Assembly: GCA_039920745.1 (NCBI GenBank)
Contig: JBDSDD010000085.1
Span: 1 to 64,000 of the forward strand
From: Scleromatobacter sp039920745
GTDB lineage: Bacteria; Pseudomonadota; Gammaproteobacteria; Burkholderiales; Burkholderiaceae_C
Length of the DNA stretch: 64,000 bases
Reading direction: 5' to 3'
Part shown: positions 1 through 7,810 of the stretch, piece by piece
Layout of the letters: every line of letters begins with the position of its first letter
Numbering within the stretch: position 1 is the stretch's first letter
Translations under genes and position numbers: made by a program
The notes under the pieces: model-generated
The model's input: only the letters and a program-made list of their open reading frames with translations
The model's database searches: none
Told to the model about the DNA's origin: nothing

Positions 1-661
1 GCGGGCGCCCCGCGCCGGGCGCGCTCGACGCCAGCGCGGCCGCCGCGCTCGCCTGCGCGGCCGCGATGACGCCCATGCCGGACAACTGGGCGTTGACGGG
101 CGCCGCAGCGCCCCCAGCGCCGGCCCCCGCGCGACCCGACATTGCTCCCTCGCCAGCCGTCGCGCTTCCCCCCGCTGCGGCGGCACCGCCTGCCGTGCCC
201 TGCCCCACCGCCCCCAGCGGCACCGGCCCGGCGGTGGGCAGCAGCAGCACCAGGCAGTCGGGCAGGCCCGCCAAGTGCGGCAGCGTCGGCACGCGACCCT
301 CCAGGTCGCCGGTGCGGGCGTCGTAGCGCCCCTTCTCGGCACGCCGGCGCGCGACGGTGATCCACTGCGACAGGTTGCCGTAGCCGCGCCGCGTGGTGGC
401 CAGCACCACCAGCCGCATGGGCACGCCGCCGACGCTGGCCTCGAGCCGCATCTCGGCGCCCACGATCAGGTGCAGTCCGCGTTCGGCCGCCTGCTCGTAG
501 GCGTGCACCACGCCCGACAGCGAGCACTCGTCGGTGACCGCCAGCGCGGTGTAGCGCAGCGCGGCGGCGCGGTCGACCAGATCCTCGGGCGACGAGGCGC
601 CGGTGAGGAAGCTGAAGTTGCTGCGGCAGTGCAGTTCGGCGTAGGCAGGGAGCGTGGCCAT
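1..661 (-). CDS. dnaE2: Error-prone DNA polymerase DnaE2 (ImuC), N-terminal part, runs off the left edge
   Basis: Only the first 220 codons are present; the gene continues beyond position 1. The N-terminus (AELHCRSNFSFLTGASSPED, then AVTDECSLSGVVHAY and a YGNLSQWI block) is the PHP domain typical of DnaE2, the alpha subunit that extends damaged templates during SOS mutagenesis together with ImuA and ImuB. DnaE1 has a different start, so replicative polymerase is unlikely. From about residue 155 the protein enters an Ala/Gly-rich stretch that I do not know from the family. imuA and imuB are not upstream; a divergent acetyltransferase is. The 240-nt leader contains a LexA box and no obvious SD before the ATG. 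Confidence 0.85.
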   Translation of the reverse strand, partial: MATLPAYAELHCRSNFSFLTGASSPEDLVDRAAALRYTALAVTDECSLSGVVHAYEQAAERGLHLIVGAEMRLEASVGGVPMRLVVLATTRRGYGNLSQWITVARRRAEKGRYDARTGDLEGRVPTLPHLAGLPDCLVLLLPTAGPVPLGAVGQGTAGGAAAAGGSATAGEGAMSGRAGAGAGGAAAPVNAQLSGMGVIAAAQASAAAALASSAPGAGRP

Positions 662-682
662 GGGATGAGGGACGGTGACGGC

Positions 683-707
683 CCGACACAGGCGACGCTT
701 GTGTCGG
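683..707 (-). other. Hairpin in the dnaE2 leader
   Basis: CCGACACA and TGTGTCGG form a perfect 8-bp stem around a 9-nt loop, ending about 22 nt before the dnaE2 start. There is no U-run, so it is not a simple terminator. A role in translation control is possible but unproven. Confidence 0.35.
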
Positions 708-900
708 ACAACGAACAGCAATGAGGGTGGGCTGGAGAACGGGATCGGCGGGGTCGGTGCACCGTGCGGATCGGGGATCTGCCGGCACGCGACAAGGCTC
801 GTACGCGAGGCACGAACGGTGGAGTGCACGATGAAGCGCTGACACTCGGCGAGCGAGCGTGGTTTCGTACCGCGGCAGGGCGTCGTCGCCTGCCGTCAAA

Positions 901-920
901 TACTGTTGTTAAATACAGTC
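901..920. promoter_or_regulatory. LexA (SOS) box
   Basis: TACTGTTGTTAAATACAGTC has the CTGT-N8-ACAG core of the LexA operator and matches the 20-bp gamma/betaproteobacterial consensus closely. It overlaps the -10 element of a minus-strand promoter pointing at dnaE2, so it very likely makes dnaE2 damage-inducible. The divergent acetyltransferase gene could also be affected. Confidence 0.8.
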
Positions 921-940
921 TATGTCTCGAATGCAGGCAA
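912..940 (-). promoter_or_regulatory. Candidate sigma70 promoter of dnaE2
   Basis: On the minus strand TTGCCT (935-940) and TGTATT (912-917) are separated by exactly 17 nt. The -10 lies inside the LexA box, which is the usual geometry for LexA repression. The transcript would have a leader of about 240 nt before the dnaE2 ATG. Confidence 0.5.
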
Positions 941-1029
941 TGCAAGGCCTGTTGCACGCTCGACCAGGCGTTCGCCGGACAGCCGCGCCGAAAGCACGAA
1001 AATGGCCCTTTCAGCGCTTGGCGACCCCG

Positions 1030-1479
1030 ATGGCCTCCCCCGCCCAGATCACGCCCTACCGCCCCCAATTCCGCGACCGCCTCGTCGACATGTGGCGTGC
1101 CAGCTTCGCCCATGGCGTCGGCAGGCCCGTCCCGAACTCCGTCGCCGACCACCTCCAGTTCGTCGACCAGCACATGCTCACCGAGACGAACGTCCACCTG
1201 GCGCTGCGCGACGGCACGCTGGTCGGCTTCGGCGCCTTCACGCCCGAATCCGTGATGCAGTTGTACGTCGACGTCGACCACCTGGGCCAGGGCATCGGCA
1301 CGCAGTTGCTCGAGTTCGCAAAGGCCCATTCCAGCGGCAGGCTGTGGCTCTATGCCTTCGCCACCAACACGCGCGCGCAACGCTTCTACGAGCGCCACGG
1401 CTTCGACGTCGTCGAACGCGGCTTCGAGCCGGTGATGCAACTGGGCGACCTGCGCTACGAGTGGAAGCGCGAACACTAG
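1030..1479 (+). CDS. GNAT family N-acetyltransferase
   Basis: A 149-residue protein with the GNAT fold signature: acetyl-CoA pyrophosphate loop GQGIG at residues 86-90, preceded by the hydrophobic beta4 strand (LYVDVDHL), and the motif B segment NTRAQRFYERHGF at 113-125. It should transfer an acetyl group from acetyl-CoA to an unknown amine substrate in the cytoplasm. A further in-frame ATG exists at 922, but that would place the start directly on the LexA box and add a poorly structured basic leader, so 1030 is preferred. No SD is visible. The stop codon is immediately followed by the ATG of the next gene, so it probably heads a small operon. Confidence 0.8.
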   Translation: MASPAQITPYRPQFRDRLVDMWRASFAHGVGRPVPNSVADHLQFVDQHMLTETNVHLALRDGTLVGFGAFTPESVMQLYVDVDHLGQGIGTQLLEFAKAHSSGRLWLYAFATNTRAQRFYERHGFDVVERGFEPVMQLGDLRYEWKREH

Positions 1480-1896
1480 ATGGGTACCGTCACAACGGAA
1501 ACACCGATCCTGCGTCGTCGGCTGGCGGCTGCAGCCGCGACGCTCGCCACTCTGGCGCTGGGACTGGCCTCGCGCCACTGGCCTGACGCGCTGCCGGCCG
1601 CGTTCGGCAAGTACCCTGGCGACGCGCTGTGGGCGCTGATGGTGTTCCTGGCCTGGTGCGTGCTGCACCCGCGGCTGCGCACCCGCGAGGTCGCGCTGCT
1701 GGCGACGAGCACCTGCGTCATCATCGAAGTCGCCAAGCTCTGGCAGGCGCCGTGGCTGGTCTCGTTTCGCCACACGACGCTCGGCCACCTGCTGCTGGGC
1801 CATGTGTTCTCATGGCAGAACCTGGTGGCCTACGGCGTCGGCGTGCTGGCCGGCGTCGCGCTCGATCGCCTGCTTCCCCGCCCGACCTCCGCATGA
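1480..1896 (+). CDS. DUF2809 family membrane protein
   Basis: A 138-residue integral membrane protein with about four hydrophobic segments. The pattern KYPGDALWALMVF near residue 47 and the later HTTLGHLLLGHVFSWQNL block are characteristic of DUF2809, a family of unknown function. Its ATG abuts the stop of the acetyltransferase gene and its 3' end overlaps the next gene by four bases (ATGA), so translation of the three genes is probably coupled. No catalytic residues can be named. Confidence 0.75.
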   Translation: MGTVTTETPILRRRLAAAAATLATLALGLASRHWPDALPAAFGKYPGDALWALMVFLAWCVLHPRLRTREVALLATSTCVIIEVAKLWQAPWLVSFRHTTLGHLLLGHVFSWQNLVAYGVGVLAGVALDRLLPRPTSA

Positions 1897-2480
1897 CCGA
1901 CGACCTCCTCCCGCTGATCCATCACTGGCTCTTTCCCGCGCTGTGGGCGGCCTGGGCGCTCTACTGGTGGGCGAGCTCGATCGACGTCAAGGAGACGGCG
2001 CGGCGCGAGCCCTGGCTTTCGCGCGCGATGCACCTCGGTCCGATGTTTCTGGCCGGGGCGGTACTGGGGGCGCCGCGGCTGGATGTGGCGGCGCTCGATG
2101 CGCGCTTCATGCCCTGGGCGGCGTGGGAGTTCTGGGCTGGTGCAGCGTTCAGCGGCGCCGGCCTCGCGTTCACCGTCTGGGCGCGACGCCACCTCGGCCG
2201 CAACTGGAGCGCGATCGTCACGCTCAAGCAGGATCACGAGCTCGTCACCAGCGGCCCGTACGCGCTCGTGCGCCATCCGATCTACACCGGGCTGCTGGCC
2301 GGCTTTCTCGGCTCGGCCATCGCGCTGGGCGAATGGCGCGGGCTGCTCGCCGTGGCGATCTTCTACCTCGCGGCGCTGCGCAAGTACCGGCTCGAGGAAC
2401 GCTGGATGTGCGAGCGCTTCGGCGTCGCCTACGATGCGTACCGGGTGCGCGTGAAGGCACTCGTGCCGTACTTGTTCTGA
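1893..2480 (+). CDS. Isoprenylcysteine carboxyl methyltransferase (ICMT)-like membrane protein
   Basis: This 195-residue protein has several transmembrane segments and the C-terminal cofactor region typical of the ICMT/phospholipid methyltransferase superfamily: GRNWS near 102-106, GPYALVRHPIYTG at 121-133, and EERWMCERFG near 168. These families use S-adenosylmethionine; bacterial members have mostly unknown substrates. The start was set at the ATG that overlaps the DUF2809 stop codon by four bases, because the open frame upstream is not hydrophobic and encodes no family sequence. Confidence 0.8.
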   Translation: MTDDLLPLIHHWLFPALWAAWALYWWASSIDVKETARREPWLSRAMHLGPMFLAGAVLGAPRLDVAALDARFMPWAAWEFWAGAAFSGAGLAFTVWARRHLGRNWSAIVTLKQDHELVTSGPYALVRHPIYTGLLAGFLGSAIALGEWRGLLAVAIFYLAALRKYRLEERWMCERFGVAYDAYRVRVKALVPYLF

Positions 2481-2525
2481 ACCCCTTCCCGATCTCATCG
2501 CCTTCACCGCTGCCCCGCTGCCCCG

Positions 2526-3056
2526 ATGCCCACCACCGTCGACACCCACCTGATCACCGTCATCCTCGTGGTCGCGCTCATCGCCTGGCGCGTCTATTCG
2601 CGCATTCGCCGCGTGATCGGGCGCCAGCGCCTGTCGACGCTGCGGCCGTGGATCACCATCATCGTCTTTCCGCTCGTGCTCGTGCTGATCCTGGCGACGA
2701 GCCTGCTGCATCCGCTGACGGCGGTCGCCGTGATCACGGGCGCTGCAGTCGGCATCGCTCTGGGCCTGCTCGGCACGCGACTCACCAAGTTCGAGGTGAC
2801 GCCGGCTGGACTGTTCTACACGCCCAACGCGCACCTGGGCATCGCGCTGTCGCTGTTGCTGGTGCTGCGCATCGGCTACCGGATCGTGACGCTGGCGATG
2901 GTGGGCCAGAACTTGGATCCGCAGTCCATGCAACTGGGGACGAGTCCGTTGACGATGGCCATCTTCGGCACGCTGGCGGGCTACTACGTGACGTACGCGA
3001 TCGGCCTGCTGCGCTGGCGCGCGCAGGCGGGGCAGCAAGCGAGTCTCGAACACTGA
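2526..3056 (+). CDS. Multi-pass membrane protein, possibly CcdC/DUF1453-like
   Basis: A 176-residue protein with four or five hydrophobic segments (about residues 9-22, 43-60, 66-86, 105-122 and 141-162) and a basic cytoplasmic stretch (RIRRVIGRQR) after the first. The arrangement and the segment LTKFEVTPAGLFYTPN suggest the DUF1453/CcdC-like group, but this is a weak resemblance. It lies 45 nt after the ICMT-like gene and 13 nt before a lipoprotein gene, all in one direction. No enzymatic motif is visible. Confidence 0.65.
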   Translation: MPTTVDTHLITVILVVALIAWRVYSRIRRVIGRQRLSTLRPWITIIVFPLVLVLILATSLLHPLTAVAVITGAAVGIALGLLGTRLTKFEVTPAGLFYTPNAHLGIALSLLLVLRIGYRIVTLAMVGQNLDPQSMQLGTSPLTMAIFGTLAGYYVTYAIGLLRWRAQAGQQASLEH

Positions 3057-3069
3057 TACCCTCCGATCG

Positions 3070-3633
3070 ATGAACAACACCTCCGCTCTCACGCTCGTGG
3101 CCGCCGCGCTGGCGCTCTCCCTCGTCGGCTGTGCCTCGACCGACACAGCCAAAGGCGCGGCCAAGGAAGGCGTCCAGATCCAGAAGGCCGTCGAGGCGCC
3201 GCTGGCCGACCTGAACCTGGTGCAGGAAAAGATCCCAGCGGTGCTGCAGGCGGCCGTCAAGGCGCCGTACGCCCTGCCGTCGGATCGCGCGTGCCCCGCG
3301 CTCGCCAACGAGGTGCGCGGGCTCGACGCCGCCCTCGGAGCCGATCTCGATACCCCGCCCACCATCGCCAACCCCGGACTGGTGGAACGCGGCAGCAACA
3401 TGGTGGGCGACGCCGCCAACGACGCGCTGCGCGGTGCCGCCGAGAGCGTGATCCCGTTCCGCGGCTGGGTGCGCAAGCTCGATGGGGCCGAGCGTCATTC
3501 GAAACAAGTGGCCGCCGCAATCACCGCCGGCTCGGTACGCCGGGCCTTCCTCAAGGGCGTGGGCCAGGCGCTGGGCTGCGAGGCCCCCGCCGCGCCGCTG
3601 CAGGCACTCGCCGCATCAGCGGCAAAGAGCTGA
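3070..3633 (+). CDS. Predicted outer-envelope lipoprotein of unknown function
   Basis: The 187-residue product begins with a signal peptide ending in the lipobox LVGC (Cys22), so it should be lipidated and exported. The mature part is mostly helical, rich in Ala, with no recognised domain. Cysteines near residue 76 and 170 could form a disulfide. The gene follows the membrane-protein gene by 13 nt and is probably cotranscribed with it. Confidence 0.7.
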   Translation: MNNTSALTLVAAALALSLVGCASTDTAKGAAKEGVQIQKAVEAPLADLNLVQEKIPAVLQAAVKAPYALPSDRACPALANEVRGLDAALGADLDTPPTIANPGLVERGSNMVGDAANDALRGAAESVIPFRGWVRKLDGAERHSKQVAAAITAGSVRRAFLKGVGQALGCEAPAAPLQALAASAAKS

Positions 3634-3655
3634 GGCCGCGGCCGCTGGAGGCCGA

Positions 3656-3736
3656 GACAGTTTCCAGGACAGGCCCGAAGGCTTGCGCGCAATCTGGTTC
3701 CACGATCCCGACGGCAACACGCTGTCGCTGTCATAG
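3656..3736 (+). pseudogene. C-terminal remnant of a glyoxalase/VOC-family protein
   Basis: The last 26 codons before the stop read GLRAIWFHDPDGNTLSLS at the end, the typical closing strand of VOC (glyoxalase/bleomycin-resistance) proteins with its F-x-DPDGN motif. Nothing upstream in this frame resembles the rest of the fold, and the lipoprotein gene ends only 23 nt earlier. I read it as the scar of a deleted gene. Confidence 0.6.
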
Positions 3737-3747
3737 CCGCCCAAGGC

Positions 3748-3954
3748 ATGAATCAGCCCATCATCGGCTTTCACCTCGACGCGCACGACGACTGGGTCGC
3801 CGAGCTGGCCTGCGGGCACTTCCAGCACGTGCGCCACGACCCGCCGTGGACGAACCGGCCGTGGACGCAGACCCCCGAGGGTCGCGCCGGCGCGCTGGGC
3901 CAGCCGCTGCCCTGCCCCAAGTGCGATCAGGGCGCAGCCGCCGACCAGATCTGA
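3748..3954 (+). CDS. DUF3565 family protein
   Basis: A 68-residue protein matching DUF3565 along its whole length: PIIGFHLDAHDDWVAEL, then CGHFQHVRHDPPW, and a terminal CPKC. The CGH and CPKC elements give four potential ligands (Cys-His/Cys-Cys), suggesting a small zinc-binding protein, but its function is unknown. It starts 11 nt after the VOC remnant. Confidence 0.85.
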   Translation: MNQPIIGFHLDAHDDWVAELACGHFQHVRHDPPWTNRPWTQTPEGRAGALGQPLPCPKCDQGAAADQI

Positions 3955-4127
3955 GCGCACCCGTGGCGTGCGAGCCACGTTGGGCAGGTCGCGACGCGCC
4001 ATCGCGGCCTCAAACGCGCTTGTTTGACATCGTGGCGATCGTCATTGCCCCTGATCACCTGTTCGCGACGACAATCGAGCGTGTCGGCACGATCGGGTAT
4101 CGTGTGGGCATCCACTGAAAGGAAACA

Positions 4128-4304
4128 ATGGCGAAGCCTAACTATTCGTACGAGAAGCGCCAGCGCGAACTCGAGAAGAAAAAGAAGAAGGAAGAGAAAG
4201 CGATGAAGAAGTCCTCGGGCGACAAGTCCGACTCGCACGACACCGCCGAGCAGGCCGCCCCGGACGCTCCCTCCGCCCCCACGGGCGACGCGCCGGCCGC
4301 CTGA
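4128..4304 (+). CDS. Small lysine-rich conserved protein
   Basis: A 58-codon gene with a clear ribosome binding site (AAAGGAAAC before the ATG). The product begins MAKPNYSYEKRQRELEKKKK, then KEEKAMKK, and ends in an acidic, Ala/Pro-rich tail. Short proteins with this basic start are widespread in beta- and gammaproteobacteria and lack an assigned function. The first half is predicted to be a charged helix, the second half disordered. It is probably monocistronic. Confidence 0.7.
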   Translation: MAKPNYSYEKRQRELEKKKKKEEKAMKKSSGDKSDSHDTAEQAAPDAPSAPTGDAPAA

Positions 4305-4448
4305 GTCTCACGCGGGAGCGTGCGAACGCGCGGTGTGCGCGTGACGCACGCCGGCGCGCATGAACCCGCGCCCGCCAGCGCGCTGTTGCGTGCCCGCGCA
4401 ACCACCCCGTCCGCTCATGCGCGACTGCGCCTAGCCACCCGACTCCAT

Positions 4449-4826
4449 TCAGGCGCCGACAGGCGGCGGCGCGTTGCCCGCCCGCAGATCGTCGATCGCA
4501 GCCGGGCTCAGCCACAGCACGCTGTCGACGTAGGTCTCGATGCGCGAGACCATCGCTTGGCGCGGCCCCTCGCGCCACGCGGCCGAGCCGTAGAACTCGT
4601 CTTCCTGGGCCGCCAATTCGGCCAGGCTGGCGAACGAACGCACGAGGACGTACCCGTTGTCGTCATGCGGCACCGGGCCGTGCGTCACCACGTCCATCCC
4701 ATGGGCGCGCACCATCGGCAACGCATGGTTGGTCGCGGCCTCGTGGAAGGCCGCGCGGGTGCCGGGCTTGAGGCGGTAGGCGCGGATCTCGACCAGGCGG
4801 CGGCCGGTGGCGTCGGTCGGGCTCAT
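4449..4826 (-). CDS. NIPSNAP family protein
   Basis: This 125-residue protein has the ferredoxin-like alpha/beta pattern of NIPSNAP: LVEIRAYRLKPGTRAAFHEA at residues 10-29, a central GPVPHDDNGYVLVRSFASL stretch, and the late YVDSVLWL strand. Bacterial members are small, probably dimeric proteins without an established reaction. The gene starts 13 nt after the stop of a thioesterase gene on the same strand, so both are likely one transcript. Confidence 0.8.
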   Translation of the reverse strand: MSPTDATGRRLVEIRAYRLKPGTRAAFHEAATNHALPMVRAHGMDVVTHGPVPHDDNGYVLVRSFASLAELAAQEDEFYGSAAWREGPRQAMVSRIETYVDSVLWLSPAAIDDLRAGNAPPPVGA

Positions 4827-4839
4827 CGTCGCCTCCGGT

Positions 4840-5262
4840 TCAGGCCGACTGCGGCCACAGGATCATCTGCGTGCAGCGCAACAGCGCGATCGTCTTGCCC
4901 GTCTCGCGGTGCGTGACCACCGCGTCCCACACCTGTGTCGTGCGACCGCGGTGCTGCGCCGTCGCGGTGCAGTCCAGCGTGCCTTCGCGCGCTGTGCCCA
5001 GGAAGTTGGACTTCAGCTCGATCGTCGTGAAGCCGTTGGCGCCGTCGGGCAGGTTGACGACGCAGGCGTAGCCGCACGCGGTGTCAGCCAGCGTCACCAC
5101 GCTGCCGGCGTGCAGGTAGCCGTTGGGCGCCATCAGCGTGCGCGAGACGGCCATCTCGGCGCGCACTTCAGTCGGGTCCGCATGCGTGATCGCGATGCCC
5201 AGGTGGCCGGGCAGGCAGTCGGCGCCCATGCGGTTCAGGTCGGTGACGGTCGGTGCGATCAT
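4840..5262 (-). CDS. PaaI-type hotdog thioesterase
   Basis: The 140-residue product shows the hotdog-fold thioesterase signature: PNGYLHAGSVVTLADTACG (residues 46-64) with the G-x-x-HAGS-x-x-x-LADTA core of PaaI-like enzymes, followed by TIELKSNFLGTAREG. It should hydrolyse acyl-CoA or aryl-CoA thioesters in the cytoplasm. The start is the ATG giving a family-length protein; the open frame extends much further upstream but encodes no recognisable sequence. It is probably cotranscribed with the NIPSNAP gene. Confidence 0.85.
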   Translation of the reverse strand: MIAPTVTDLNRMGADCLPGHLGIAITHADPTEVRAEMAVSRTLMAPNGYLHAGSVVTLADTACGYACVVNLPDGANGFTTIELKSNFLGTAREGTLDCTATAQHRGRTTQVWDAVVTHRETGKTIALLRCTQMILWPQSA

Positions 5263-5485
5263 GGTGGCGGGCCGGAGGCGAGTGGGCGATGCGCCATTCT
5301 GCGCGAGCTCGCACAGCGCTGCCCGCGCGATTGCGCGACGACGTGACGACGCATCGACGCATCGACGGCAGATGCAGCCTGTCGGCGAATCGCGGCGGTT
5401 CGTCGGCCCGTTGTTGACGCGCGTGCACAGTCGTCGCATCGTGACGTCACCCGGGGTCGCGTCGCTCCGGTTTCGAAAGATCGTC

Positions 5486-5680
5486 ATGTTCACGTTCGTC
5501 CTCTGGTGCCTGCTCTTCGTCCTGTGCTGGCCGCTGGCCCTGCTGGCGCTGGTGCTGTACCCAATCGTCTGGCTGCTCACGCTGCCGTTTCGCGTCGTCG
5601 GGATCAGCGTCAGCGCGGTGTTCGCGCTACTGACAGCATTGTTGTTCCTGCCGGCGCGCGCGCTCGGGCATCGACGCTGA
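5486..5680 (+). CDS. Small two-segment membrane protein
   Basis: A 64-residue, strongly hydrophobic product with two or three membrane segments (about residues 3-32 and 38-57), starting MFTFVLWCLLFVLCWP and ending in a basic tail. I do not recognise a named family. Only a weak GA-rich sequence precedes the ATG. The hydrophobic coding pattern itself supports a real gene. Confidence 0.55.
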   Translation: MFTFVLWCLLFVLCWPLALLALVLYPIVWLLTLPFRVVGISVSAVFALLTALLFLPARALGHRR

Positions 5681-5815
5681 GCCGGTGACGCACTGGCGGC
5701 GCGCGCTCCATCGCGTGCCGAAGCGGCCCGAAACCCGGGCTTTGGCGCCCCGGAGTTTTCGCCGTGCCATCCAGAATCGATCGGTGTGTTCCTCCGGTGA
5801 CGATGTCTCCGAACC

Positions 5816-6406
5816 ATGCCGACGATCCCCCTCCCATTCGCCCTGGCGCTCGCTCTCGCTCTCGCGCTCGCGCTCGCGACGCCCCGCGCAAGCGCCGACT
5901 GCATCGCCGACGCCGCCGCACGCCACCACGTCAACGCCGACGTGCTGCGCGCCATCGGCTGGCAGGAAAGCCGGCTGCAGCCACTGGCACTCGGCCACAA
6001 CGCCAACGGCAGCATCGACGTGGGCGCGTTCCAGATCAACAGCATCCACTTGTCCGAGTTGGCACGCTACGGCGTCGACCAGCAGGCCCTGGCCGACGGC
6101 TGCGTGTCCGCCGATGTCGCAGCGTGGCACTACCGGCGCCAGGTCGACCTGCAAGGTGACACCTGGCTCGCTGTGGGCGCGTACCACTCCCGAACGTCAG
6201 CCCGCGCCGGCTGGTATGCCAACCAGGTCGCCGCCATCCTGATGCGCTGGCACGTGATGCCGGCCGGCACGCTGCCGTTCCCGGCCGACCGTACGCGTGC
6301 GCCCGACGGCCCGCGCTCACCGCTGCCGCCGCTCGCTCCACCGAAGCGGGCGCCGGTCGACGTCACGGCTTACGGCGTGCTCGCCTTTCTTCCGCCCGCG
6401 CGCTGA
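5816..6406 (+). CDS. Lytic transglycosylase of the pilus locus (PilT of R64 / IagB type)
   Basis: This 196-residue exported SLT-domain protein has a signal peptide of residues 1-26, then the transglycosylase motifs GWQES with catalytic Glu49, GSIDVGAFQIN at 63-73, and the AVGAYHSR block near 121-128. It should cleave peptidoglycan between MurNAc and GlcNAc to make room for a pilus. The R64 pil operon encodes an equivalent enzyme (named PilT there, unrelated to the retraction ATPase). It lies 29 nt before a PilT-type ATPase gene and converges on the rest of the pil genes. The signal peptide consists of repeated Leu-Ala codons encoded by near-identical hexamers. Confidence 0.8.
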   Translation: MPTIPLPFALALALALALALATPRASADCIADAAARHHVNADVLRAIGWQESRLQPLALGHNANGSIDVGAFQINSIHLSELARYGVDQQALADGCVSADVAAWHYRRQVDLQGDTWLAVGAYHSRTSARAGWYANQVAAILMRWHVMPAGTLPFPADRTRAPDGPRSPLPPLAPPKRAPVDVTAYGVLAFLPPAR

Positions 6407-6435
6407 CCGCGCGCTCCAACCCGAGCCAGGCCGCC

Positions 6436-7671
6436 ATGACCGACATTCCCACGCTCCAGCAGCCGTTGCAACTGCCGTCCGACAAGCAACACGGCATCGG
6501 TGCCGCCGTGAAGCACGCGCTGATGTTCGCGCCGTCGATGACCGACATCATGATCCACGAGGGTCAGGTCATCCGCGCGAAGTCCGCACGCGGCACGTTG
6601 CCGCTGCACCAGTTGTTCTCGGCCATCCCGCCCTTCGTCGTCACCCGCGAGCACATCGTCACCTACCTCGCCGGCTACGTCGACGGCGCGTCCCGCCATC
6701 ACCGCGACGACCGCGGCCAGCAGCAGTCGGTGCAGGACTACTGGGACACGCGCATCAAGCCCGTTCTCGCGCGCCAGCGCTCGGTCAACATCCGGCTCGA
6801 CGGCCGCGGCGGCCATTCGCTGCGCTACAGCTTGTTCATGCACGGCACCGGCGAACTGGCGCTGGTGATGCGCATCACACCCCCCGACATCACCGCGCTG
6901 ACCAGCCTCAGCCTGCCGCACAACCTCGTCTCGACGCTCACCGAATCCACCAGCGGCTTCATTGTCATCACCGGCCCCACGGGCTCGGGCAAGAGCGAGA
7001 CGGCCATGTCCATCCTCGACTGGCACAACGCGCAGCACTCCGGCCACATCCTGACGATCGAGGATCCCGTGGAGAAGAAGATCGCGCCGCGCAAGTCCAT
7101 CGTCACCCAGCGCGAGGTGGGCTACGACGTACTGAGCTTCGCAGACGGCATGCGCGAGGCACTGCGCATGAGCCCCGACGTGCTGCTCACCTCGGAGATC
7201 CGCGACGCCGAAACCGCCGAGCAGGCGATCCAGGGCGGCGAGTCGGGCTCGCTGATGATCGCGACGACGCACGGCAAGTCCGTCACCGGCACGATGCGCA
7301 AGATCCTGTCATACACCGGCACCAGCGCCGACGTGATGCGTTCGGTGCTGGCCGGCAACCTCATCGCTGTCGTGCGCCAGGCCCTGGTCCCGTCCAAGGA
7401 TGGCAAGCGCTACCTGATGGCCGCCGACGTGCTGTTCAACACCGGCAAGGTCACGCAGTACATCGAGCGTGGCGACTGGATCGGCCTCGAGAGCGCCATC
7501 CGCGAGGACAACCGCCTGGGCGCCAGCGAGTGGGTACCGATGAACAACCGCCTTGTCGAACTGGTGCGGCGCGGGGAGATCGAGGCGAGCGAGGCGATGC
7601 GGGAGACGTCGGACATTCCGACGTTGAAGAAGAAGCTGGCGGCGGCCGGACCGTCGTCGCTCGCGCGCTGA
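6436..7671 (+). CDS. PilT-like type IV pilus ATPase (retraction-type)
   Basis: A 411-residue secretion/pilus ATPase with Walker A GPTGSGKSE (180-188), Asp box ILTIEDPVE (205-213), Walker B-like SPDVLLTSEIRD with Glu254, and a His box around TTHG (277-280). The MSPDVLLTSEIRDAET stretch is closest to the PilT/DotB side of the family rather than PilB, and the tetracysteine motif of GspE/PilB enzymes is absent. It is probably a hexameric inner-membrane motor for pilus disassembly. The R64 system itself has no such enzyme, so its pairing with the transglycosylase here is notable. Which pilus it serves is inferred from location only. Confidence 0.8.
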   Translation: MTDIPTLQQPLQLPSDKQHGIGAAVKHALMFAPSMTDIMIHEGQVIRAKSARGTLPLHQLFSAIPPFVVTREHIVTYLAGYVDGASRHHRDDRGQQQSVQDYWDTRIKPVLARQRSVNIRLDGRGGHSLRYSLFMHGTGELALVMRITPPDITALTSLSLPHNLVSTLTESTSGFIVITGPTGSGKSETAMSILDWHNAQHSGHILTIEDPVEKKIAPRKSIVTQREVGYDVLSFADGMREALRMSPDVLLTSEIRDAETAEQAIQGGESGSLMIATTHGKSVTGTMRKILSYTGTSADVMRSVLAGNLIAVVRQALVPSKDGKRYLMAADVLFNTGKVTQYIERGDWIGLESAIREDNRLGASEWVPMNNRLVELVRRGEIEASEAMRETSDIPTLKKKLAAAGPSSLAR

Positions 7672-7810
7672 GCGATCCGGTCGGACTGGCTGCCAACACC
7701 GGTCATCGGAACCGGGAGACCGTCTGGCGACTTGAAGTAGACCGACACGGTGCCTGACATCCCGCATGCCGGGTGTCGCCGCTCGCAGCGCCTGCGCTAT
7801 CGTGCACGTC

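Noticed and set aside
922..1029. Extended N-terminus of the GNAT protein from ATG 922
   Set aside because: Would start on the LexA box and adds a basic segment without GNAT similarity.
4024..4029. TTGACA upstream of the small lysine-rich gene
   Set aside because: No acceptable -10 at 16-18 nt, so it is not called as a promoter.
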